This document shows, in pieces, positions 36,711-44,937 of a stretch of 64,000 nucleotides of DNA (the stretch's first letter is position 1; each line of letters begins with the position of its first letter). The stretch spans positions 1,116,001 through 1,180,000 of the forward strand of contig OZ244154.1 of NCBI GenBank assembly GCA_965216335.1. Direction: 5' to 3'. The notes under the pieces were generated by a model. The model saw only the letters and a list, made by a program, of their open reading frames with translations, made no database searches and had not been told where the DNA came from. Source of the DNA: JAHEJE01 sp965216335. GTDB lineage: Bacteria > Pseudomonadota > Alphaproteobacteria > Rhizobiales > Aestuariivirgaceae. The position numbers and the translations under genes were made by a program.

Positions 36711-36980
36711 AGAGCCTGACCGAAAAGTCCTGAGGTGGTTTGATTTTGCATAAATTGTTCAATTTCAAGAGTTTTTCCGCAGCCAAGGGTGGTGCCCTTG
36801 GCAAGGGAAACCCCGCCGGAAGTGGGCAATTTATGCAAAACCCTGAAGGGCGGACCATGTTCTGGCGCTTTTTGCCGAAAGTCAAAGCCAAAGGGAACCT
36901 GCCCTATGGCTTTGAATTTCAACAAAAATCACTCAAAATATGGTCCGTCAAACCACCTCAGGACTTCTCGGTCAGGCTCT
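36711..36980. mobile_element. Structured MITE-like element with 33-bp terminal inverted repeats (E3)
   Basis: The termini at 36711-36743 and 36948-36980 are reverse complements with one mismatch (outer AGAGCCTGACCG, inner GTGGTTTGA). Inside are further inverted pairs: TTTTGCATAAATTG with CAATTTATGCAAAA, and GTCAAAGCCAAAGG with CCTATGGCTTTGA. There is no significant reading frame. The element has the same size and inner TTTGA/TCAAA borders as E2 and its relative at 51013, but a different sequence. It ends 32 bp before the ClC start codon and may affect that gene's expression. Confidence 0.75.
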
Positions 36981-37012
36981 GAGAGAACCAGAACAACCGA
37001 CTGTTTGCGCCG

Positions 37013-38647
37013 ATGGACGGCCTCAAGGCCAGCATATTCCGCTTCTTGAGCGAACGCACCGCGCCATCTCTGCGCGCCATGTGGCAGTCGCGCCAGCCGC
37101 TGACCTGGCTGCTGGCGCTGATCATCGGCATTGCCGCCGCCTATGCCATCCTCGGCTTCCGCTGGCTGATCGGCGCCATCCAGTATCTGTGGCTCGGCAG
37201 CGAGCACGAGAATGTCGTCGCCACGCTGGCCAGCCTGCGCGAGCCCTGGGTCATCCTGCTGGCCCTGGTGTGCGGCGGCACGGTGGTCGGCCTCATCCTG
37301 CAGTTCGCCAGCCCGTCCAGGCGCAGCCACAGCATTGCCGACGTCGTCGAGGCCCGCGCCGTGCGCGGTGCGCACATATCGCTTCGCGAAGGCCTGACCT
37401 CGGCCTGCGTCTCCGCCATCTCTCTGGGCTCCGGCGCCAGTGCTGGTCGCGAGGGCCCGGCGGTGCATCTCGGCAGCACCATTGCCTCGTTTCTCGAACG
37501 CCGGTTCAAGATGCCCGCTGCCGCCCGGCGCATTCTGCTGGCCTGTGGCGCGGCCGCCGCCGTTTCCGCCTCGTTCAACGCCCCGATCGCCGGCGTTCTG
37601 TTCGCCCACGAAGTGATCCTCACCCACTATGCCCTGTCGGCCTTCGTGCCAACCGTCATCGCGGCCGTCGCCGCAACGCTCCTGACCCGTGTCCATCTCG
37701 GCGATTTCCCAGCCTTCATCATCCCCGACCTGCACATCATGTCCTACTGGGAGTTCCCGGCCTTCGCCCTTCTCGGTATCGTCTGCGGCCTGGTCGCCGT
37801 CGGCTTCCAGCTGTCAGTCATGACCAGCGACTGGGCGGCGCGCAAAGTCGACCTTCCGGTGTGGTTCCGCCCAATTCTCGGCGGTGCCCTGGTCGGGATG
37901 ATCGCCCTGGTCGTGCCGGAGGTGCTCGGCGTGGGTTACGAAGCCACCAATCTGGCCATCCGTGAGAAATACACCCTGGCCTTCCTGTTCGTGCTGCTGT
38001 TCGCCAAGACCATTGCCACCGCCATCACCCTGTCGAGCCGTTTCGGCGGCGGCGTGTTCTCGCCCTCGCTCTATCTCGGCGCCATGGCCGGCGGCGCCTT
38101 CGGCATCATCGCCGCGCAGGTGTTTCCGGAATACGCATCCGGCTACGGCGTCTACGCCGTTCTGGGCATGGGGGCCGTTGCCGGCGCCATCCTCGGGGCA
38201 CCGATCTCCACCGCGATGATCGTCTTCGAGCTGACCGGCGGCTACGAGATGACCATCGCCCTGCTCCTGTCGGTGTCCATCGCCTCGATGATCATGCAGA
38301 CCCTGTTGGGACAAAGCTTTTTCGACTGGCAACTGGCCACCCGGGGGCTGTATCTCGGCGGCGGCCCACACCGCCGCATCATGCGCACCCTGCGCATTTC
38401 CGACTTCATTGCGCCGCTCACCGAGGAGGAACGGGCATCTCCGCCGGAGATCTCCGAAGACGCTGCCCGACTGGCGCCAAACGACACGCTCGAGGTGGCG
38501 CTGCGCGCATTCGATGCTACAGGCAAGACCCGGATCGCTGTATTCTCTGACGAACAGCCCGACCAGATCGGCTGGGCCGAGTATGCCAAGGCGATCACCG
38601 CGTTCAACAACGCCCTGATCGAGGCGAACATAGAAGAACACCGATGA
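37013..38647 (+). CDS. ClC family chloride channel/antiporter
   Basis: This 544-residue membrane protein has the ClC motifs GSGASAGREGPAVHLGS (residues 140-156), CGAAAAVSASFNAPIAGVLFAHEVIL and SRFGGGVFSPSLYLGAMAGG. It resembles the ClcB/EriC group. After the membrane part there is only a short, CBS-like C-terminal domain (about residues 470-540) rather than a full CBS pair. It probably moves Cl- in exchange for H+. Its stop overlaps the adenylate cyclase start by four bases (ATGA), so the two proteins are made together. Confidence 0.92.
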   Translation: MDGLKASIFRFLSERTAPSLRAMWQSRQPLTWLLALIIGIAAAYAILGFRWLIGAIQYLWLGSEHENVVATLASLREPWVILLALVCGGTVVGLILQFASPSRRSHSIADVVEARAVRGAHISLREGLTSACVSAISLGSGASAGREGPAVHLGSTIASFLERRFKMPAAARRILLACGAAAAVSASFNAPIAGVLFAHEVILTHYALSAFVPTVIAAVAATLLTRVHLGDFPAFIIPDLHIMSYWEFPAFALLGIVCGLVAVGFQLSVMTSDWAARKVDLPVWFRPILGGALVGMIALVVPEVLGVGYEATNLAIREKYTLAFLFVLLFAKTIATAITLSSRFGGGVFSPSLYLGAMAGGAFGIIAAQVFPEYASGYGVYAVLGMGAVAGAILGAPISTAMIVFELTGGYEMTIALLLSVSIASMIMQTLLGQSFFDWQLATRGLYLGGGPHRRIMRTLRISDFIAPLTEEERASPPEISEDAARLAPNDTLEVALRAFDATGKTRIAVFSDEQPDQIGWAEYAKAITAFNNALIEANIEEHR

Positions 38648-39909
38648 TCTCTGAAAGAACCGATCAGGGGGCGGACGGCGGAAAGACAGCGCTGACGCGC
38701 GTCCTGTACCGCCTGGCCTACGCCGGAACGTCTCAGGTTCGGCCGGAAGACCGCCATTACCATGTCGCCGCAAATGTCACCGGATACCTGGCGGCGGCAT
38801 CGTCACTTGGCTACGCCGCGGCGTACGCTGTGCAGGATTACGAGGTCCTCAAGCCGCTCATCTACGGAAACCTGCTGTCCGCCGCCATCACCGGCACCAT
38901 CGCACTCTGGCACCGCTTTGGGCGGGTCGTCGTCGGTCTGATCCTGTGCGCGACGATCTTCTCCACAATCTTCTATTTCATTTCACATCTGGGGCGCGGA
39001 TCCGGCATCCAGCTCAATTATCTGCCGACAGCGGCAATCGCCTTCCTCATCCTCGGGCTGAAGTACAAGTGGCTCGCGGTCGCCATAATCGTCGTGGGGC
39101 TCATCCTGCATTTGGCCGGCTGGTTCCTCTATCGCGTCGGTGGCGTCGGCAACGCCCTGCCGGCAGACTTCCTCGCCCAGACCTACACCTTTTCCGCCAT
39201 AACGATGACCGCCGTCGTCGCGCTGGTCCTGTTCTACGTTCTGAGCCTGCTGCGCCGCGAACAGGCACGCACCGACCGCCTGCTGCTCAACATCCTGCCC
39301 AGCCAGATCGCCGAACGCCTGAAGGCCCGGCCCGGGCACACCATCGCCAAACGCCACGACACCGCAACGGTGCTGTTCGCCGACCTGTGCGGCTTTACCC
39401 CGCTGACCGCCAATCTGGCCCCGGAGCAGCTGATCTCCCTGCTAGACGGCCTGTTTTCGGCCTTCGATACCGCGGCGCGAAACAATGGCGTGGAGAAAAT
39501 CAAGACCATCGGCGATGCCTACATGGCCGTCGCCGGCGTGCCCGAGCCAATCGAAGATCAGCCCGCCGCAGCCGCCCGCCTGGCCCTGGAGATGATTGCC
39601 ATCACCGGCGAGGTCGCAGACCGCTCCGGCGTCGAACTCACACTGCGCATCGGCATCGCCACCGGCCCGCTCACCGCCGGCATCATCGGCAAATCGCGCT
39701 TTGCCTATGACGTGTGGGGCGAAACCGTCAACCGCGCCGCCCGCCTCGAGGCAGCGGGCCGCCCGGGCGACATCATCGTCGACCAGCCCACCCGGGCCGC
39801 TCTGCCCCCAAAATTCAACAACATACCGCTCGGTGAAGTCGACCTGAAAGGCATGGGCCCGACCGCTGCCTGGCGCATGTCACGTTTGGATAAGGAGCCT
39901 GGCAAATAG
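38644..39909 (+). CDS. Membrane-bound class III adenylate/guanylate cyclase
   Basis: This 421-residue protein has an N-terminal half with five to six hydrophobic segments (about residues 45-205) and then the class III catalytic domain. The metal-binding aspartates D247 (TVLFADLCGFTPL) and D291 (KTIGDAYMAVAG) are both present, as is the transition-state region YDVWGETVNRAARLEAAGRPG. It should make cAMP; substrate choice against GTP is not decided by sight. The start overlaps the ClC stop, linking second-messenger output to ion transport. Confidence 0.92.
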   Translation: MISERTDQGADGGKTALTRVLYRLAYAGTSQVRPEDRHYHVAANVTGYLAAASSLGYAAAYAVQDYEVLKPLIYGNLLSAAITGTIALWHRFGRVVVGLILCATIFSTIFYFISHLGRGSGIQLNYLPTAAIAFLILGLKYKWLAVAIIVVGLILHLAGWFLYRVGGVGNALPADFLAQTYTFSAITMTAVVALVLFYVLSLLRREQARTDRLLLNILPSQIAERLKARPGHTIAKRHDTATVLFADLCGFTPLTANLAPEQLISLLDGLFSAFDTAARNNGVEKIKTIGDAYMAVAGVPEPIEDQPAAAARLALEMIAITGEVADRSGVELTLRIGIATGPLTAGIIGKSRFAYDVWGETVNRAARLEAAGRPGDIIVDQPTRAALPPKFNNIPLGEVDLKGMGPTAAWRMSRLDKEPGK

Positions 39910-39977
39910 CCAATATCCAAACCATCCCAAAACGATAGGACGTGAGGATCCGTATCAACCCAACATTCCGTCATTCC

Positions 39978-39987
39978 GGCGAAGGCC
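39978..39987. repeat. Left half of REP with MITE target-site copy
   Basis: CATTCC (39972-39977) followed by GGCGAAGGCC (39978-39987) is the left half of a REP. The same ten bases recur at 40248-40257, followed by GGAATCCAG, the right half. Joined, they recreate an intact REP like that at 48029. Confidence 0.75.
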
Positions 39988-40247
39988 CACTGCTGTCCGG
40001 TTTAACATTGGGACAGGGCACATTTCTTCCATTGTATCAGATAGTTGCATGCACCGAAGAACGCTCCGACATGTTTTCGGGTTGGCTCTCGGCCATTCCC
40101 TCCCCTAGAAAAGGGGAGGGTTAGGGTGGGGATTGACGGCGGTGCAAAAGATTGAAATCGTTGCCGAATTGCACCGCCATCAACCCCCATCCCAACCTTC
40201 CCCCTTTCTGGGGGAAGGAGCAATCATCGCTTAGCCGGACAGCAGTG
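39988..40247 (+). mobile_element. REP-targeting MITE family, complete copy D (260 bp)
   Basis: The element begins CACTGCTGTCCGGTTTAAC and ends TTAGCCGGACAGCAGTG, giving imperfect terminal repeats. It has the same length as copy C and the same internal order (ATTGTATC, ATAGTTGCATGCACC, CCCTCCCC-tagaaaa-GGGGAGGG, GACGGCGGT, CACCGCCATC). It is flanked by ten-base direct repeats GGCGAAGGCC, a target duplication inside a REP. No transposase gene is present, so it was moved in trans. Confidence 0.85.
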
Positions 40248-40355
40248 GGCGAAGGCCGGAATCCAGGCAGCACATCGAGACATTCATGAGGTTAACGCTT
40301 CGGACCCCGGCCGGAGCCTGTGCCGGGCTGTATGGTTTGAGTTGGACTACCAGCG

Positions 40356-40847
40356 TCAGTTCGCCTCGCGGTCGTCCGGAGCGTATGGATCAAGCGGCGG
40401 ACCGGCATCGCCCTTGGCGGGCGCCGGCCGGTCCACCTCCCTGTCGTCGGCGTTGAACGGCACTTCGGCGCTTTCCTCCTCGCGCTCATCCGGCGCATAG
40501 GGGTCCTGTTTGTCTTTGCGTTCCTGCTTGAACGTTGCAGGCTGGTTCGAGACGCCATCGTCATAATAGCCCTCGTCATCCGCGGTACGTTCGGTCGCCG
40601 CGCCTTCCGTTTCCGCGTCCGCCGGCTTTTCGGTGTCAGCCGGTTCGGGCTGCTCGCCCTGGCCTATCGCTGATGTATCGGCAGTGGCCGGCGCACCGGC
40701 ATCCGAAGGTTGCTGTTCGACCGCAGCCGGGAGCGGTTGCGGCTGTTCGGATTGCATCATCGAGCCGCTCACCGTCCACGCAGCCTTCAGCAACCCGGCC
40801 GCCAGCGCCAGGGCGATCACGACATATGCCAGCGTTTTGAGCGTCAA
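40356..40847 (-). CDS. Hypothetical membrane-anchored, acidic low-complexity protein
   Basis: The 163-residue product has one N-terminal hydrophobic helix (residues 4-28) and a long acidic, Pro/Glu/Asp-rich tail that is probably disordered. The motif DPYAPDERE is repeated near the end as DPYAPDDREAN. No family is recognised. The start is TTG 40847, with AAGGG about ten bases upstream. It is divergent from the UvrD gene. A short frame or a scaffold-like envelope protein is plausible, but function is unknown. Confidence 0.6.
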   Translation of the reverse strand: MTLKTLAYVVIALALAAGLLKAAWTVSGSMMQSEQPQPLPAAVEQQPSDAGAPATADTSAIGQGEQPEPADTEKPADAETEGAATERTADDEGYYDDGVSNQPATFKQERKDKQDPYAPDEREEESAEVPFNADDREVDRPAPAKGDAGPPLDPYAPDDREAN

Positions 40848-40984
40848 ATCACGGGAATCCCTTCACCAAACAGACAGCCGGACTTCACAGTGCAACTTTG
40901 TCCGCTGCCCACCTGATGCCAGCCATATCTAATGCTATATAGGTAAAGATTGAAGGAATCACATCGGAATCACATCGGCAAAAA

Positions 40985-43345
40985 ATGACCTCTCGCCCCT
41001 TGGACATTGACGACTTCGGCGATGACGACCTGACGCCGCCGGCGCCTGCACCCGGCGGACTGGCCGCACGCGCCATGTCCGGCGGCGAGCCGGCCTATCT
41101 CAAGACCCTCAACGCCGAACAGCGCGCCGCCGTCGAGGCGACCGACGGCCCGCTTCTCGTGCTCGCCGGCGCCGGCACCGGCAAGACCCGGGTGCTCACC
41201 ACCCGCCTCGGCCACCTGCTCGCCACCGGCAAGGCCTGGCCCGGCCAGATCCTCGCCGTCACCTTCACCAACAAGGCGGCGCGGGAGATGAAGGACCGCA
41301 TCGGCGGGCTGATCGGCGGCGTCGTCGAGGGCATGACCTGGCTCGGCACCTTCCATTCCATCGGCGTGAAAATCCTGCGCCGTCACGCCGAACTGGTCGG
41401 CCTCAAGTCCGATTTCACCATCCTCGATACCGACGACCAGATCCGCCTGCTGAAACAGATTATCGGCGCCCACGGCATCGACGAAAAGCGCTGGCCGGCC
41501 CGCCTGCTCGCCGGCTGCATCGACGGCTGGAAGAACCGTGGCCTGACGCCGGACAAGGTGCCCGCCGGCGAAGCCCAGAGTTATGGCAACGGCAAGGGCC
41601 GCGACCTCTATGCCGAATACCAGCAGCGCCTGAAAATCCTCAATGCGGCCGATTTCGGCGACCTGCTGCTCGAATGCCTGCGCCTGTTCCAGGACAACCC
41701 GGACGTGCTGGCCGACTACCAGCGCCGCTTCAAGTACATGCTCGTGGACGAATACCAGGACACCAACGTCGCCCAGTATCTGTGGCTGCGCCTGCTCGCC
41801 CAGGGCCACCGCAACATCTGCTGCGTCGGCGACGACGACCAGTCGATTTACGGCTGGCGCGGTGCCGAAGTCGACAACATCCTGCGCTTTGAAAAAGACT
41901 TCCCCGGCGCGCGGGTCATCCGGCTGGAACAGAACTACCGCTCCACCCCGCACATCCTCGCCGCCGCCTCCGGCCTCATCGCCCACAATGAGGGCCGCCT
42001 CGGCAAGACCCTCAAGACCGACCGGACCGAGGGCGAACAGCTCACCCTGCGCGGCCACTGGGATGGCGATGAGGAAGCCCGCGCCATCGGCGACGATCTC
42101 GAGGCCATGCAGGTCAAGGGCCAGCGCCTCAACGATGTCGCCATCCTGGTGCGTGCCTCGTTCCAGATGCGCGCCTTTGAAGACCGCTTCATCACGCTTG
42201 GCCTGCCCTACCGCGTCATCGGCGGCCCGCGCTTTTACGAGCGTGCCGAAATCCGCGATGCCCTGGCCTACCTCAAGGTCACCATATCGCCGGACAACGA
42301 TCTGGCCTTCGAGCGCATCATCAACGTGCCCAAGCGCAGCATCGGTGCCACCTCGGTCAAGAAGATGCATGCCGTCGCCCGCGATCAGGGCGTTTCGCTC
42401 TATCGCGCCGCCACCGCCATGTGCGAGGCCGATGAATTCACCCCCAAGACCCGCAACAGCCTCAAGACACTGCTGCAGGACTTTACCCGCTGGCGCGCCA
42501 TGCTGGACGGCATCGCCCACACCGAGATGGCGGAAATCATCCTCGACGAAAGCGGCTACACCGCCATGTGGCAGAACGACAAGTCACCCGACGCCGCCGG
42601 CCGGCTGGAGAACCTCAAGGAACTGGTCCGCTCGATGGGTGACTTCGAGAACATGGCCGGTTTCCTGGAACACATCTCGCTGGTCATGGACACCGACACT
42701 GCCGAGGCCGAAGACAAGGTCAACCTGATGACCCTGCACTCCGCCAAGGGCCTGGAGTTCGACCACGTGTTCCTGCCCGGCTGGGAGGAGGGTCTGTTCC
42801 CGCACCAGCGCGCCCTCGACGAAAACGGCCGCGCCGGCCTGGAGGAAGAGCGCCGCCTGGCATATGTCGGCATCACCCGCGCCCGCCAGAAAGCCACCGT
42901 CTCGTTTGCCCAGAACCGCCGCATCCACAACCTGTGGCAGAACGCCCTGCCCTCGCGCTTCATCGACGAACTGCCCGAAGCCAATGTCGACACCGACATG
43001 ATGTCGTCCGATTACGGCCTCGGCTCCTACGGCAACTCTGCATTCGGCGGCTCGCGCTTCGACAGCCTGAGCCCGTTCTCGGCCACTTACAACACCCCCG
43101 GCTGGCAGCGCGCCCGTGAACGCCAGGCCTCAGGTGCCGCACAAACCCGTTCGCCGCAAACCATCGAAGGCGAACTGACCGCCCGCGATGTCGCCGACGT
43201 CGCGAACTTCGAGACCGGCGAACGCATCTTCCACCAGAAATTCGGCTACGGCCGCATCACCGCCATCGACGGCAACAAGCTGACCATCGAATTCGAGAAG
43301 GCAGGCGAAAAACGTGTCCTGGACAGCTTTGTCGAACGTCCTTGA
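40985..43345 (+). CDS. uvrD: UvrD/PcrA-family DNA helicase
   Basis: This 786-residue superfamily 1A helicase has Walker A in LVLAGAGTGKTRVLTTR, motif II in LVDEYQDTN, GDDDQSIYGWRGAE, QNYRSTPHILAAAS and later LMTLHSAKGLEFDHVFLPGWEEG. It has the C-terminal tudor-like tail of PcrA/UvrD (FHQKFGYGRITAIDGNKLTIEF). It takes part in nucleotide excision and mismatch repair. ATG 40985 is followed by a Pro/Gly-rich stretch before the first helicase motif. Confidence 0.94.
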   Translation: MTSRPLDIDDFGDDDLTPPAPAPGGLAARAMSGGEPAYLKTLNAEQRAAVEATDGPLLVLAGAGTGKTRVLTTRLGHLLATGKAWPGQILAVTFTNKAAREMKDRIGGLIGGVVEGMTWLGTFHSIGVKILRRHAELVGLKSDFTILDTDDQIRLLKQIIGAHGIDEKRWPARLLAGCIDGWKNRGLTPDKVPAGEAQSYGNGKGRDLYAEYQQRLKILNAADFGDLLLECLRLFQDNPDVLADYQRRFKYMLVDEYQDTNVAQYLWLRLLAQGHRNICCVGDDDQSIYGWRGAEVDNILRFEKDFPGARVIRLEQNYRSTPHILAAASGLIAHNEGRLGKTLKTDRTEGEQLTLRGHWDGDEEARAIGDDLEAMQVKGQRLNDVAILVRASFQMRAFEDRFITLGLPYRVIGGPRFYERAEIRDALAYLKVTISPDNDLAFERIINVPKRSIGATSVKKMHAVARDQGVSLYRAATAMCEADEFTPKTRNSLKTLLQDFTRWRAMLDGIAHTEMAEIILDESGYTAMWQNDKSPDAAGRLENLKELVRSMGDFENMAGFLEHISLVMDTDTAEAEDKVNLMTLHSAKGLEFDHVFLPGWEEGLFPHQRALDENGRAGLEEERRLAYVGITRARQKATVSFAQNRRIHNLWQNALPSRFIDELPEANVDTDMMSSDYGLGSYGNSAFGGSRFDSLSPFSATYNTPGWQRARERQASGAAQTRSPQTIEGELTARDVADVANFETGERIFHQKFGYGRITAIDGNKLTIEFEKAGEKRVLDSFVERP

Positions 43346-43503
43346 GCGAATAGAAACAGTCTTTACGCCCCAAAGCTAAAATTTGAACTATCAAGTAAAA
43401 AATCCATTAATCATTTAAGTTCCAGCCTAAATAGTATTTAGAATTTCATTACAATTACGCATTATTGTCTCGCGCATAACAATTTGTGCATGGAGTACGC
43501 CAG

Positions 43504-44760
43504 ATGCGCGCGTCAAACGAGTTCCCCACACTGCGGTCGTTCCTGCAAGCGACCCGCGGCTCAGTCGCAGTCATTTTTTCCTTCGCCCTCCTGGCATTGG
43601 TGTTGGCCGCCGGCATCGCCCTGGATTATGGCCGTAGCATAACGATGCAGTCCAAAATGCAGGCTGCAGCCGATGCCGGCGTGTTGGCTGCCGTGCGTGC
43701 GGCCGCGATCGACGAAAGAACTCCGGTCGGGCAATTGAAACAGATCGCCAGGGATTACTTCCATGACAACCTGCCCGATACAGGCGATTTTCAGATCACC
43801 CAGTTTGATCTGATTGCTGTCGGCGATGGCTACAAAATCAACGCCACCGGCCAGATTGGTGCCAGTCTGATGGCTGCCGCCGGTTTTGGCGCAATCGACA
43901 TTGCCGTGTCGTCTCAGGCTGAGACAGGCCCAGGACGGCCGCTTGAAGTTGCGCTTGCTCTCGACAATACCGGCTCGATGTCCGGCTCCAAGCTGGATTC
44001 CCTCAAGAGTTCGGCCAACATACTTGTCGAAAAATTGTTCAAGCACGCCGACGACCCTCAGTTCCGCACCAAGCTGGCACTCGTGCCATTCGCACAGTAC
44101 GTCAATATCGGCATGGCAAACCGCAACAAGCCGTGGCTCAACGTGCCGGACGACTACACGGACTCCTCGGGCAACCATGTCTGGAACGGCTGTGCCGGCT
44201 CACGCGACTACCCGGCCAACACCCAGGACACAAACTACAACTCCGATCCAGTGCCCGGCATCATGGATGTATCTTGCCCGCCACCGGTGACCCCTTTGAC
44301 CAATGATAAAGCGCTGATTCTCTCGAAGGTCGACGAAATGACCGCAAGCGGCTGGACATACATACCGTCCGGTCTCGCCTGGGCCTGGCGGACGCTGACC
44401 TCTCATGCACCGTACAACCAGGCCAAACCGCGCAACGAAATGCGCGTTGAAGGCGGCATCAAGGCAATCGTCCTCATGACTGATGGCGCAAATACCAGGG
44501 CGCCGAGCTACCCCGATCACAATAGTGAGAACACTACGCTCGCCAATACCCTGACTGATGAGCTGTGCACCGCAGTCAAGGATGAGAGTATCACCGTCTA
44601 CACGATTGCGTTTGAAGTGACAGACACGCCGATCAAAACTCTGCTGCAGGCGTGCGCAACAAAGACCAGCTACTACTTCGATGCCCAGAACGCAGACCAG
44701 CTCGCGACCGCCTTTGAGACCATTGCTGGCGAGTTGGCCCTGCTGCGCCTGACCCAATAA
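43504..44760 (+). CDS. TadG-like pseudopilus assembly protein with vWA domain
   Basis: This 418-residue protein has an N-terminal TadE/TadG-type membrane segment (residues 13-45, RGSVAVIFSFALLALVLAAGIALDYGRSI). A vWA domain starts near residue 155 with MIDAS DNTGSMSGS, and VLMTDGANTR and YTIAFEV follow. Proteins of this build belong to tight-adherence (Flp pilus) systems, but no other tad genes are visible here. ATG 43504 has GGAG nine bases upstream. The 158-bp region before it is AT-rich and may contain its promoter. The protein is Cys-containing and likely exposed in the periplasm. Confidence 0.85.
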   Translation: MRASNEFPTLRSFLQATRGSVAVIFSFALLALVLAAGIALDYGRSITMQSKMQAAADAGVLAAVRAAAIDERTPVGQLKQIARDYFHDNLPDTGDFQITQFDLIAVGDGYKINATGQIGASLMAAAGFGAIDIAVSSQAETGPGRPLEVALALDNTGSMSGSKLDSLKSSANILVEKLFKHADDPQFRTKLALVPFAQYVNIGMANRNKPWLNVPDDYTDSSGNHVWNGCAGSRDYPANTQDTNYNSDPVPGIMDVSCPPPVTPLTNDKALILSKVDEMTASGWTYIPSGLAWAWRTLTSHAPYNQAKPRNEMRVEGGIKAIVLMTDGANTRAPSYPDHNSENTTLANTLTDELCTAVKDESITVYTIAFEVTDTPIKTLLQACATKTSYYFDAQNADQLATAFETIAGELALLRLTQ

Positions 44761-44937
44761 ACTCAGCCAGCGGTCGGCAAGAAAACTGCCGGCTGCGGCA
44801 AGGCAGCGCACGGGCATCGATGTTCACAGTCATGTAACCCGAACAAATTCTCCACCTCCGCTGACCGCCGGGTGTCAACAACCCGGCGTCAGCACCCCAT
44901 CAATACCGTTCTGCACATCGGATCAACACGAGCGATT

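Noticed and set aside
40970..42520. 516-codon minus-strand frame
   Set aside because: Antisense to the UvrD helicase gene with all its motifs.
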